The notes under the pieces are model-generated. The model was not told the origin of the DNA and made no database searches. It was given only the letters and a program-made list of their open reading frames with translations. A stretch of 64,000 nt of DNA, taken from assembly GCF_001189845.1 (NCBI RefSeq), contig NZ_LFLZ01000002.1, positions 124,001 through 188,000 of the forward strand. Reading direction: 5' to 3'. The DNA is from Bradyrhizobium tropiciagri. Lineage in GTDB: Bacteria; Pseudomonadota; Alphaproteobacteria; Rhizobiales; Xanthobacteraceae. The position numbers and the translations under genes are program-made. Below, one piece after another: positions 56,980 to 64,000 of the stretch; the stretch's first letter is position 1; the number at the start of each line of letters is the position of its first letter.

Positions 56980-57948
56980 ATGAGGCGCCGCTGTCTGTTG
57001 ACCGGGATGCTCGTTTGGCTTGCCGCGACACCGGCGTCCGCCTTCGTTGCCTATGTCTCCAACGAAAAGGGCAATACGGTCACGGTGATCGACACCGACA
57101 GCTGGACGGTGACGAAAACCATCAAGGTCGGCCAGCGGCCGCGCGGCATCGAGTTCTCGCGCGACGGCAAGTTCGTGATGGTTGCGGTCGGCGACGACGA
57201 CACCATCCAGGTGATCGACACCAAGACCCAGGAGATCGTCGACACCCTGCCCTCCGGCCCCGACCCTGAGCTGTTCACGCAGGATGCCGCCGGCAAGACC
57301 ATGTACGTCGCGAACGAGAACGACAACACGGTCACCGTGATCGATCTCGAGAAGCGCGCCCGGCTTGGCGACATCCAGGTCGGCGTCGAGCCCGAGGGCA
57401 TGACGATCAGCCCGGACGGCAAGGTCCTGATCAACACGTCCGAAACCACCAACATGGCGCATTTCATCGACACCGCGACGCGCCAGATCGTCGGCAATGT
57501 GCTGGTCGATTCGCGGCCGCGCTTCGCCCAGTTCAAGCGCGACGGCTCCGAATTGTGGGTCTCCTCCGAGATCGGCGGCACGGTGTCGATCATCGATCCG
57601 GTCAAGCGCGAGGTAACCGGCAAGATCACCTTTGAAATCCCGGGCCTGCGCAACGAGGCGATCCAGCCCGTCGGCATCGGCATGACCAAGGACGGCAAGA
57701 CAGCGTTCGTCGCGCTCGGCCCCGCCAACCGCGTCGCGGTGGTCGATGGTGCGACCCACAAGGTGCTCAAATATCTGCTGGTCGGCCAGCGGGTCTGGCA
57801 CATGGATTTCACCCCCGACGAGAAATATCTGATGGTCACCAACGGCGTTTCGAACGATGTCTCGGTGATCGACGTCGCGGCCCAGAAGGTGATCAAGACC
57901 ATTCAGGTCGGCGAATTGCCTTGGGGGATCACGGTCGCGCAGCCATGA
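56980..57948 (+). CDS. PQQ-dependent catabolism-associated beta-propeller protein
   Basis: 322 aa. ATG 56980 is preferred over 56971 because GGAG touches the latter. Signal peptide to about residue 20 (TPASA). About seven YVTN-type repeats of about 42 residues, each with V-x-VIDT and a later YVAN/FVAL strand, make a propeller. Family TIGR03866. No heme or metal motif. It may dock the quinoprotein or bind a cofactor. Its stop overlaps the ATPase start (ATGA). Confidence 0.88.
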   Translation: MRRRCLLTGMLVWLAATPASAFVAYVSNEKGNTVTVIDTDSWTVTKTIKVGQRPRGIEFSRDGKFVMVAVGDDDTIQVIDTKTQEIVDTLPSGPDPELFTQDAAGKTMYVANENDNTVTVIDLEKRARLGDIQVGVEPEGMTISPDGKVLINTSETTNMAHFIDTATRQIVGNVLVDSRPRFAQFKRDGSELWVSSEIGGTVSIIDPVKREVTGKITFEIPGLRNEAIQPVGIGMTKDGKTAFVALGPANRVAVVDGATHKVLKYLLVGQRVWHMDFTPDEKYLMVTNGVSNDVSVIDVAAQKVIKTIQVGELPWGITVAQP

Positions 57949-58760
57949 CCGCAACCGACGCCCATATCGCGAGCCAATCCTCGCCGGATGCAAGTCCTGC
58001 AGCAACCGCGCAGCCGGCGTTGTCGATCGGCAATGTCAGCCACAGCTACGGTCCGCGGCGCGCCTTGATTGATGTCAATTTCACGGTCGCACCGGCGAGC
58101 TTCACCGCACTGCTCGGCCTCAACGGCGCCGGCAAGAGCACGTTGTTCTCGCTGGTGACGCGGCTGTTCGGCATCCAGAACGGCCAGATCAAGATCTTCG
58201 GCCACGACATCAGCCGGACGCCGGGTGAAGCGCTGCGTCTGATGGGCGTCGTGTTCCAGCCGCGCACGCTCGATCTCGATCTGTCACTGACGCAGAACCT
58301 GCTTTATCACGCCGCGCTGCACGGCATCTCGCGGCGCGAGGCGCGGCTGCGCAGCGCCGAGGTGCTCGGCCGCATCGGACTTGCCGACCGCGCCGGCAGC
58401 AAGGTGCGTGACCTCTCGGGCGGCCAGATGCGGCGGCTCGAGATCGCCCGCGCGCTGCTGCACCGACCGCGGCTGCTGCTGCTCGACGAGGCTACCGTCG
58501 GGCTCGACGTCAAGGCGCGCGCCGACATCCTCGACCACGTCCGCCAACTCGTCGCCGAGCAGGGCATCGGCGTGCTCTGGGCGACGCATCTGTTCGACGA
58601 GATCATGCCGGGCGACGACCTCGTCGTGCTGCATCAGGGCCGGATGCTGGCGCACGGCCCGATGTCGCGCGTGATCGCGGACGCAGGCGCCCAGGACGTC
58701 AACACCGCGTTCATGCGCCTGACCGGAACGGCAACCCTCACCGGAAAACCGCCAACATGA
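57945..58760 (+). CDS. ABC transporter ATPase, PQQ-dependent alcohol dehydrogenase system
   Basis: 271 aa. Walker A GLNGAGKST near residue 62, signature LSGGQMRR near 158, Walker B LLLLDEAT near 178, H-loop WATHLFDE. Q-loop FQPRTLDLDLS is the family's own form (TIGR03864). Start overlaps the propeller stop. Its closest general relatives are export-type (drug/NodI-like) ATPases, so the system may export something to the periplasm even though an SBP is encoded upstream. Confidence 0.9.
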   Translation: MTATDAHIASQSSPDASPAATAQPALSIGNVSHSYGPRRALIDVNFTVAPASFTALLGLNGAGKSTLFSLVTRLFGIQNGQIKIFGHDISRTPGEALRLMGVVFQPRTLDLDLSLTQNLLYHAALHGISRREARLRSAEVLGRIGLADRAGSKVRDLSGGQMRRLEIARALLHRPRLLLLDEATVGLDVKARADILDHVRQLVAEQGIGVLWATHLFDEIMPGDDLVVLHQGRMLAHGPMSRVIADAGAQDVNTAFMRLTGTATLTGKPPT

Positions 58761-59605
58761 GCAGCACGACGGTCACGCCCGAACGCAGCGGCTTCTCGGT
58801 GTCCGAATACATCGTCTGCCTGAACGGCATCGTGTGGCGCGAGGCGCTGCGCTTCCTGCATCAGCGCGAGCGGTTCGTCTCGGCGCTGGTCAGGCCGCTG
58901 GTCTGGCTGTTCATCTTTGCGGCCGGCTTCCGCCAGGTGCTCGGCATCTCGATCATCCCGCCCTATGAGACCTACATCCTCTACGAGGTCTATATCGCGC
59001 CAGGCCTGATGGCGATGATCCAGCTCTTCAACGGCATGCAATCCTCGCTGTCGATGGTCTATGACCGCGAGATGGGCAACATGCGCACGTTGCTGGTCAG
59101 CCCGCTGCCGCGCGGCTATCTGTTGTTCTGCAAGCTGCTCGCCGGCACCGCGGTGTCGCTGCTGCAGGTCTACGCCTTCCTGCTGATCGCGTGGTTCTGG
59201 GATATCACGCCGCCGACCATCGGCTACCTCACCGTGCTTCCGGCGCTGGTGCTGTCGGGCCTGATGCTCGGCGCGCTGGGCATGCTGATCTCAGCCAGCA
59301 TCAAGCAGCTGGAAAATTTCGCCGGCGTGATGAACTTTGTGATCTTCCCGATGTTCTTTGCCTCGTCGGCGCTCTACCCGCTCTGGCGAGTGCAGGAAGG
59401 CAGCCCGATGCTGTACTATGTCTGCCAGTGCAATCCGTTCACCCATGCGGTGGAGCTGATCCGGTTTGCGCTCTACGGCAAGATGAACTGGGTTTCGCTC
59501 GCGGTGGTCGGCGGCTGCACGGTGGTGTTCATGATCGGCGCGATCCTGGCTTACGATCCATCGCGCGGCCTGGTGCGCCGCGGACCCGGCGGAGGCGAGG
59601 CATGA
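58757..59605 (+). CDS. ABC-2 type permease, PQQ-dependent alcohol dehydrogenase system
   Basis: 282 aa with six hydrophobic segments. ABC-2/NodJ-like layout: VRPLVWLFIFAAGFRQVL (core RPLVWLFIF), YIAPGLMAMIQLFNGMQSS (core APGLMAMI), and LYPLWRVQEG near the last third. Family TIGR03861 (PedC-like). ABC-2 permeases are exporters as a rule. Start and stop overlap neighbours. Confidence 0.9.
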   Translation: MSSTTVTPERSGFSVSEYIVCLNGIVWREALRFLHQRERFVSALVRPLVWLFIFAAGFRQVLGISIIPPYETYILYEVYIAPGLMAMIQLFNGMQSSLSMVYDREMGNMRTLLVSPLPRGYLLFCKLLAGTAVSLLQVYAFLLIAWFWDITPPTIGYLTVLPALVLSGLMLGALGMLISASIKQLENFAGVMNFVIFPMFFASSALYPLWRVQEGSPMLYYVCQCNPFTHAVELIRFALYGKMNWVSLAVVGGCTVVFMIGAILAYDPSRGLVRRGPGGGEA

Positions 59606-60219
59606 CAGGCTTGCGAACGGGATTTGGCGCGCTGCTCGCGATGGCGCTGTCGAGCCAGGTCGCATTGGCTGCGGATCCGCGTTACCCGGACTGGCCCTGC
59701 CAACAAGCCAAGGTGCCCGAGATCTCGCTCGCCGCCGTCTGGGCCGGGCCGCCGCTCGGCGATGCCGAGACCAAGTGGAGGGACGATCCGAAGATCAGCG
59801 CACTCGCGACCAAGCTCGCCGCGCGCCGCGTCCCGCTCGAGGATGCACAGAAGCAGATCACCGAGTTCCTGCAGGCCGCCGCGGCGGACAAGGCCAATGC
59901 GGGAAAGCTGCTGTTCGCTGGCCTGTTCGATACGCTCAATGGGCAGCGTGCCTCGGTCATGAACGGGCTCGAGCGCGTGATGCGCAAGCAGCGCGAGGCC
60001 GCGGAGAAGATCCGCGACGATACAATCAAGCTGCAGGCGTTGCAGGATGCCACGCCGCCGGACCAGACCAAGGTCGACGAACTCGGCAACCAGCTGGTCT
60101 GGGAGACGCGGATCTTCGAGGACCGCGGACGGGTGGTGAAATTCGTGTGCGAGGTGCCGACCACCATCGATCAGCGGCTGTTTGCGCTCAGCCGCACCAT
60201 CCAGCAGGAGCTGGATTAG
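59602..60219 (+). CDS. Periplasmic protein of unknown function in the quinoprotein-associated operon
   Basis: 205 aa; signal peptide to residue 23 (SQVALAA). Mature part begins with DPRYPDWPCQQAKVPEIS, with the only Cys pair (Cys33 and Cys in KFVCEVP near 182), so one disulfide may link the ends. Otherwise strongly helical with coiled-coil potential at about residues 85-165. WPCQQAKVPEISLAAVW (core WPCQQ-x-VP) looks conserved. Last gene of the operon by ATGA overlap. No family recognised. Confidence 0.75.
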   Translation: MTGLRTGFGALLAMALSSQVALAADPRYPDWPCQQAKVPEISLAAVWAGPPLGDAETKWRDDPKISALATKLAARRVPLEDAQKQITEFLQAAAADKANAGKLLFAGLFDTLNGQRASVMNGLERVMRKQREAAEKIRDDTIKLQALQDATPPDQTKVDELGNQLVWETRIFEDRGRVVKFVCEVPTTIDQRLFALSRTIQQELD

Positions 60220-60247
60220 CCCTACTGCGGCACGGGTCTGCTTCCAT

Positions 60248-60334
60248 CGTCATTGCGAGGAGCGATAGCGACGAAGCAATCCATCTCACCCCGTTTGCGG
60301 ACAGATGGATTGCGTCGCTTCGCTCGCAATGACG
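60248..60334. repeat. Palindromic intergenic repeat
   Basis: Left arm 60248-60286 (CGTCATTGCGAG...GCAATCCATCT) and right arm 60303-60334 (AGATGGATTGC...CTCGCAATGACG) are inverted copies with a few mismatches and a gap in the longer arm. This CGTCATTGCGAG type is common between genes in Bradyrhizobium. Likely hairpin at the end of the ABC operon. Confidence 0.8.
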
Positions 60335-60454
60335 GCCGATGTGTTCGCAGCCTCACAGGACTGGCGGGAGGTGCTCCTTTGCGCAGCGCTGTTCCGGAAC
60401 CAAATGCGCCCCCCGCTCGTTGACCCCAACTATATCTGAAGTTGGGAGACCTTG

Positions 60455-60751
60455 ATGAGAGCAGCCAAGATCGTCATGACCAGCCTCGCCGCCGCGAGCC
60501 TGATCACCTCAGCGGCTTTCGCCCAGCAACCGATGACTGGAATAGTCACCAAGATTGACCGATTGAGTGGAACCATCTCGCTCCAGCAGACGCAAAGCGG
60601 AACGGTGGGCGCGGCCGGCGGCGCGATGCAGGAATACAAGGTACCCAAGGGACAGTCGCTGGAGGACTTCCACGCCGGCGACAAGGTAACGTTCACCACC
60701 TCAGACAGCGATGGCGGCAAAACCATCAACAAGCTCGACAAGCAGAAATAA
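60455..60751 (+). CDS. Small periplasmic CusF-like OB-fold protein
   Basis: 98 aa from ATG 60455. Signal peptide to residue 23 (SAAFAQ). Core GIVTKIDRLSGTISL and AGDKVTFTTSD match the first and fourth strands of CusF-type proteins. The Met/His/Trp copper ligands of CusF are not present, so copper binding is doubtful. Convergent with the CxxxCW gene. May be a general periplasmic metal or ligand carrier. Confidence 0.6.
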   Translation: MRAAKIVMTSLAAASLITSAAFAQQPMTGIVTKIDRLSGTISLQQTQSGTVGAAGGAMQEYKVPKGQSLEDFHAGDKVTFTTSDSDGGKTINKLDKQK

Positions 60752-60775
60752 TCGGCACGACGCGTGAGGACGGGC

Positions 60776-61330
60776 TCAATGCTCGCCCTCGCGCGGCTCG
60801 GGCTCCACATCCGCCAGCGGCAGCTTGGCCCGTTCCCACCCGTCGGTTCCCTCCGGATACCACGCCACGTTGCGGTAGCCGTAGGACAGCACGCGCTTGG
60901 CCGCGTTCCACGACATCCAGCAACTTTCCTGACAATAGATCACGAGCAATTTTGCTTGGTCGTCGCCGGAGGCACGCACCAGGCCGCGCCGGAGATAGTC
61001 CTCGGTTGAAGCGGCAAGTTTGCCGTAGCCGGTGTCGGGCAGCCAGATGCTGCCGGGAATGTCGCGATGCGGCCGCTCGCGCCACACCGTGCCGGCGGGC
61101 AGTTTCGGCTTCGGCGGGCGCGGCAGCACGTCGACGAAGGCACCGGACTTGTCGCGCCAGATCGCTGCCGCTTCCTCCGTCGTGAGCACGCGTGCGCCGG
61201 CAAGCGTGGCCGGTACAAGTGCGCGGTAATCCTCGGTGCGGTACCCCTCGGGCTCTGCAGGCTGGTCCTGCGCGCGGACAGGCGAAGCGGCGACCACCAG
61301 CACCGCCAGCATGGCCGCGAGCCTGATCAT
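60776..61330 (-). CDS. PQQ-dependent catabolism-associated CxxxCW motif protein (rhodanese-like)
   Basis: 184 aa; signal peptide to residue 20 (SPVRA). Rhodanese-like order: VLTTEEAAAIW, FVDVLPRP, DIPGSIWLP and the loop IYCQESCWMSWNAAKR with C-x3-C-W where rhodaneses hold the active Cys. The family (TIGR03865) tracks PQQ alcohol dehydrogenases. It could carry sulfur or act as a redox relay. Overlaps the end of the xoxJ-like gene's transcript; its start 61330 overlaps the xoxJ stop (ATGA). Confidence 0.9.
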   Translation of the reverse strand: MIRLAAMLAVLVVAASPVRAQDQPAEPEGYRTEDYRALVPATLAGARVLTTEEAAAIWRDKSGAFVDVLPRPPKPKLPAGTVWRERPHRDIPGSIWLPDTGYGKLAASTEDYLRRGLVRASGDDQAKLLVIYCQESCWMSWNAAKRVLSYGYRNVAWYPEGTDGWERAKLPLADVEPEPREGEH

Positions 61331-62208
61331 GGCGACTTGGTTGCGGTCTCCGGCCCGATCGGACGGTCGTTCTCGTCGAGCAGCGGAACGCCGAAGTCGA
61401 GCAGGATCTTGTTGATCGCCGGCTGGTTCTCCTGGATCAGTCGATTGAGCTGCCGCTTCCAGTTCTGGTCAGATCCGCGCACGCCCATGCCGATGCGATA
61501 CACCAGCTTCGGTCCCGTGGTCTCCTTGACCAGCGGCGTGATATGCAGCGGCGGGTTCGCCTTCTTGGCATAAAAGCCCGCCATCGGCCCCCACAGGATG
61601 CCGGCATCGATCTCGCCCTTTTCGAGATCGTTCATCATCGCCTCGGCCGAGGAATCGTAGCGCGTGTCGATCATCAGCGGATAAGGCTTGGCATTGCCCA
61701 TCAGCCCGTTGATGGCCATGTTGGTCGCCGGCGGCGTTCCGGCGACGATGCCGATATGCTTGCCCTTCAGCCGCTCATCCTCGAGCGTCGTGACCTCATC
61801 CAATCCGCTGCCCGGCTTGGCGACGATCGCATAGGCCGTGCGGTAATACGGATTGGTGCCCTGCGCGAGGTCGTCGCCTTGCGGAAATCCCATGATCACG
61901 TCGCAGCGATGCGAGCCGAGAGTAACCCGCACGAAACCGGTCGCCTGCGGAAAATACATGTAATCGAGCTTCTTCTGCAGCTTCTCGGCAAACAGCTCGC
62001 CGATCTTGTTCTCAAAGCCCTCGCCCTTGTCGTTCGAGAACGGCAGGTTGCGCGGATCGGCACAGATGCGGAGAACTTTGGGATCGACCAGCTCGATGGA
62101 GAGTTCGCCCTGCTCATTGACCTGCGCACGCGCGATGTCACGGCCGGCGAGACAGGCGATAAAGCCGACAAGCGCGAACAGGACAGGACGGCATCCGACA
62201 ACTCTCAT
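61327..62208 (-). CDS. xoxJ: XoxJ/MxaJ-like periplasmic binding protein
   Basis: 293 aa from ATG 62208 with GGAG eight bases upstream. Signal peptide to about residue 28 (DIARAQ). Type 2 periplasmic fold of SBP family 3: LRICADPRNLPFSNDKGEGFENKI (core ADPRNLPFSN) and GIVAGTPPATN. This is the quinoprotein dehydrogenase-associated family (TIGR03871) that includes XoxJ, thought to help activate or mature XoxF. Here it is 11 kb from xoxF but in the same cluster. Confidence 0.85.
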   Translation of the reverse strand: MRVVGCRPVLFALVGFIACLAGRDIARAQVNEQGELSIELVDPKVLRICADPRNLPFSNDKGEGFENKIGELFAEKLQKKLDYMYFPQATGFVRVTLGSHRCDVIMGFPQGDDLAQGTNPYYRTAYAIVAKPGSGLDEVTTLEDERLKGKHIGIVAGTPPATNMAINGLMGNAKPYPLMIDTRYDSSAEAMMNDLEKGEIDAGILWGPMAGFYAKKANPPLHITPLVKETTGPKLVYRIGMGVRGSDQNWKRQLNRLIQENQPAINKILLDFGVPLLDENDRPIGPETATKSP

Positions 62209-62375
62209 CACGCGGTCTCCTCTTGAGCGGACAGGTCACCGTGGTCAGGCAATTGCCCGGCGCGCCATGACGTGTAACAGGGATAATGATCGCGACGGCG
62301 CCGCGTTGCTTGTTGCAGCGCAAACGCACGTGAGACGACATCGTTCATGCGTCCCGGAAAAACTGAGGCGGAAAC

Positions 62376-63302
62376 ATGGCTCATGGCGGTTCGGTGCTTG
62401 CGCTGCTCCTGATGCTTTGGGCGCCGACCATAGCGCGGGCGCAAGAGGCGGAATTGCCTGTGAGCGAAGTCGCCCCCGGAATATTCGTTCACACCGGCGT
62501 CACTGCATTGATGACGCGCGAGAACGAAGGCGCCATCGCCAATGTGGGCTTCGTGATCGGCGACAGTGCCGTTGCCGTCATCGACACCGGCGGCAGCGTT
62601 CGCGAAGGACTGCAATTGCTCGCCGCGGTGCGCAGCCATAGCGACAAGCCGATCCGCTACGTCATCAACACCCACGCGCATCCGGACCACAGCTTCGGCA
62701 ACGCGGCGTTCGTCGGCGACGGGACCAGCTTTGTCGGCCACAAGGCCCTGCCCCGCGCGCTGGCGGCGCGCGGGCAATTCTATCTCGACGGATTTCGGCG
62801 GACCATGGGCGATGCCTTGGTCGACGAGGTGCGGATCATTCCACCAACCGTGCTGGTCGAGGACACGCTGAAGCTCAACCTTGGCGGACGGAGCCTCACT
62901 CTGAAGGCCTGGCCGCCCGCCCACAGCGACAACGACCTGACCGTCTTCGATGAACGCAGCGGGACCCTGTTCGCCGGCGACATGGTGTTCCTCGAGCATA
63001 TTCCGGTGGTCGACGGCAGCCTCAAGGGCTGGCTGCGCGCGCTCGACGACCTCGCCGCGATTCCCGCCGAGCGTGTGGTTCCCGGTCACGGACCCGTGAG
63101 CGCATGGCCTGCGGCGCTCGCCGACGAACGGCGTTATCTCGAGACGCTGGCCACGGACGTGCGCGCGCTGGTCAAAAGCGGCAAGCCGATCACGGCTGCG
63201 GCGGAGCACGCCGCGGCAGCTGAGCGGCCGCGCTGGCAATTGTTCGATGATTACAACGCCCGCAACGCAACTGCAGCATTCTCGGAAATTGAATGGGAGT
63301 AG
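62376..63302 (+). CDS. Quinoprotein relay system zinc metallohydrolase (SoxH-related MBL fold)
   Basis: 308 aa; signal peptide to residue 22 (TIARAQ). Metallo-beta-lactamase motif [10 protein letters not shown] near residue 103, second His in PPAHSDNDL near 183, Asp in FAGDMVF and His in VPGHGP near 235. Belongs with SoxH-like hydrolases seen beside quinoprotein genes. Possibly acts on a thiol-linked intermediate carried by the SoxYZ-like protein encoded next. Divergent from xoxJ. Confidence 0.88.
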   Translation: MAHGGSVLALLLMLWAPTIARAQEAELPVSEVAPGIFVHTGVTALMTRENEGAIANVGFVIGDSAVAVIDTGGSVREGLQLLAAVRSHSDKPIRYVINTHAHPDHSFGNAAFVGDGTSFVGHKALPRALAARGQFYLDGFRRTMGDALVDEVRIIPPTVLVEDTLKLNLGGRSLTLKAWPPAHSDNDLTVFDERSGTLFAGDMVFLEHIPVVDGSLKGWLRALDDLAAIPAERVVPGHGPVSAWPAALADERRYLETLATDVRALVKSGKPITAAAEHAAAAERPRWQLFDDYNARNATAAFSEIEWE

Positions 63303-63345
63303 CTGTTGGCCCTATAATGATGCGGCTGCATAGGATCTCGCGAAC

Positions 63346-64000
63346 ATGACCGGACATCGCGCCCGCCTGCTTTGCGTCGCCAGCCTTGTTGCGATCGCGC
63401 TGGGCACACCGGCCGCGCTCGCGGCCGAGACCTATGACCCCTGGCCGGGCCTCGTCCAGGACATCTTCAGCAATCGTCCGATGAATGACGGCAACGACGT
63501 CATCGGCATCGAGATGCCGGCGCGCGCGGAGGACGCCGCGATCGTTCCGGTGACGCTGCGCACCAAGCTGCAACCCAGCGACAGCCGCCGCGTCATCGCC
63601 ATCACCCTGGTCATCGACGAAAATCCCGCACCGATGGCCGCGAAATTCACGCTCGGGCCGGACGCCAATGTCACCGAGATCTCGACCCGCGTCCGCGTCA
63701 ACAATTACACCAACGTGCACGCCGTCGCGCAGCTCAGCGACGGCAAGCTCTATGTGAGCAAGGTCTACGTCAAGGCATCCGGCGGCTGCTCGGCACCGGC
63801 CGGCAAGAACGTCGAGGAAGCGAAGAACCGGCTCGGCCAGATGCGCTACCGGCAATTCACGAAGTCCGAACAGGGGCCGGCGACCAGCACGCGCGAAGCC
63901 CAGATCATGATCGGGCACCCGAACAATTCAGGCCTGCAGATGGATCAGGTCACGCAGCTCTATATCCCGGCCTTCTTCGTCAACGAGCTGCACATCTGGC
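63346..64000 (+). CDS. Quinoprotein dehydrogenase-associated SoxYZ-like carrier (partial)
   Basis: 218 codons are present; the gene runs off the right edge. Signal peptide to residue 25 (PAALAA). SoxY-like beta-sandwich with VPVTLRTKLQ and the GGCSAP motif near residue 146, where SoxY has its sulfur-carrying GGCGG; the Cys is kept although not at the protein end. A SoxZ-like domain should follow (starts near IMIGHPNNSG). 43 bases after the MBL gene. Family TIGR04557 by layout. Cargo unknown. Confidence 0.85.
   Translation, partial: MTGHRARLLCVASLVAIALGTPAALAAETYDPWPGLVQDIFSNRPMNDGNDVIGIEMPARAEDAAIVPVTLRTKLQPSDSRRVIAITLVIDENPAPMAAKFTLGPDANVTEISTRVRVNNYTNVHAVAQLSDGKLYVSKVYVKASGGCSAPAGKNVEEAKNRLGQMRYRQFTKSEQGPATSTREAQIMIGHPNNSGLQMDQVTQLYIPAFFVNELHIW

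Overview
The window is high-GC, densely coded DNA with long overlapping operons (many ATGA stop/start overlaps), Liv-type ABC transporters, Tat-exported binding proteins and a lanthanide-type XoxF methanol oxidation cluster. Together with two palindromic intergenic repeats of a kind common in Bradyrhizobium, this suggests a chromosomal segment of Bradyrhizobium or a close relative (Nitrobacteraceae, Alphaproteobacteria). That assignment is inference from gene content and style. I see no rRNA, tRNA, CRISPR array, transposase or phage gene.

Layout. (1) 1-5710, minus strand: a giant LEPR-XLL repeat exoprotein, split by an apparent one-base frameshift near 2731 and running off the left edge. (2) 6375-19470: a two-armed catabolic locus. 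The minus arm holds a substrate-binding protein, LivHMGF, a class III CoA-transferase, an enoyl-CoA hydratase, a MaoC hydratase and a CitE-type lyase. The divergent plus arm holds an acyl-CoA ligase, a TetR regulator, an SDR and a Baeyer-Villiger-type monooxygenase. (3) 19974-25245: an HCCA-isomerase-like protein, a GST, an M81 peptidase, a class II aldolase whose apparent native start is followed by an amber codon, and a LysR regulator. (4) 25357-34989: small secreted proteins, an AraC regulator flanked by two related microproteins, a short histidine kinase, a Tat-exported epoxide hydrolase, an AaeXAB-like efflux operon, an IalB-like protein and a GNAT. (5) 35296-40752: a dipeptide/nickel-type ABC transporter (SBP-B-C-D-F), followed by a short chimeric repeat made of the ialB 3' end joined to the GNAT leader. 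(6) 40811-45783: an AI-2E-family transporter, a membrane metallophosphoesterase, a second epoxide hydrolase and a secreted protein of unknown function. (7) 45936-64000: a methylotrophy block with gfa, class III alcohol dehydrogenase, xoxG, xoxF, an AraC regulator, a two-component pair, fghA and a long set of quinoprotein-associated genes (SBP, beta-propeller, ABC ATPase and permease, CxxxCW protein, XoxJ-like protein, MBL hydrolase, SoxYZ-like carrier) that continues past the right edge.

How it works together. XoxF oxidises methanol in the periplasm with PQQ and a lanthanide and passes electrons to XoxG. Formaldehyde is captured by glutathione (Gfa), oxidised by the class III dehydrogenase and released as formate by FghA. 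The quinoprotein-associated genes probably serve maturation, transport or electron relay for this system, but their chemistry is not established. The catabolic locus in part 2 probably imports an organic acid or ketone, oxidises it with the monooxygenase and SDR, and converts the acid to CoA thioesters that are hydrated and cleaved. The substrate is unknown.

A cross-cutting point concerns sequence quality. At least four genes (giant exoprotein, livH, a YkvA-family gene, a DUF3280-like gene) carry frameshifts that can each be explained by a doublet of identical bases reading as a single base. This pattern fits residual assembly indels better than independent gene decay, so these genes should not be called dead without read-level checking.
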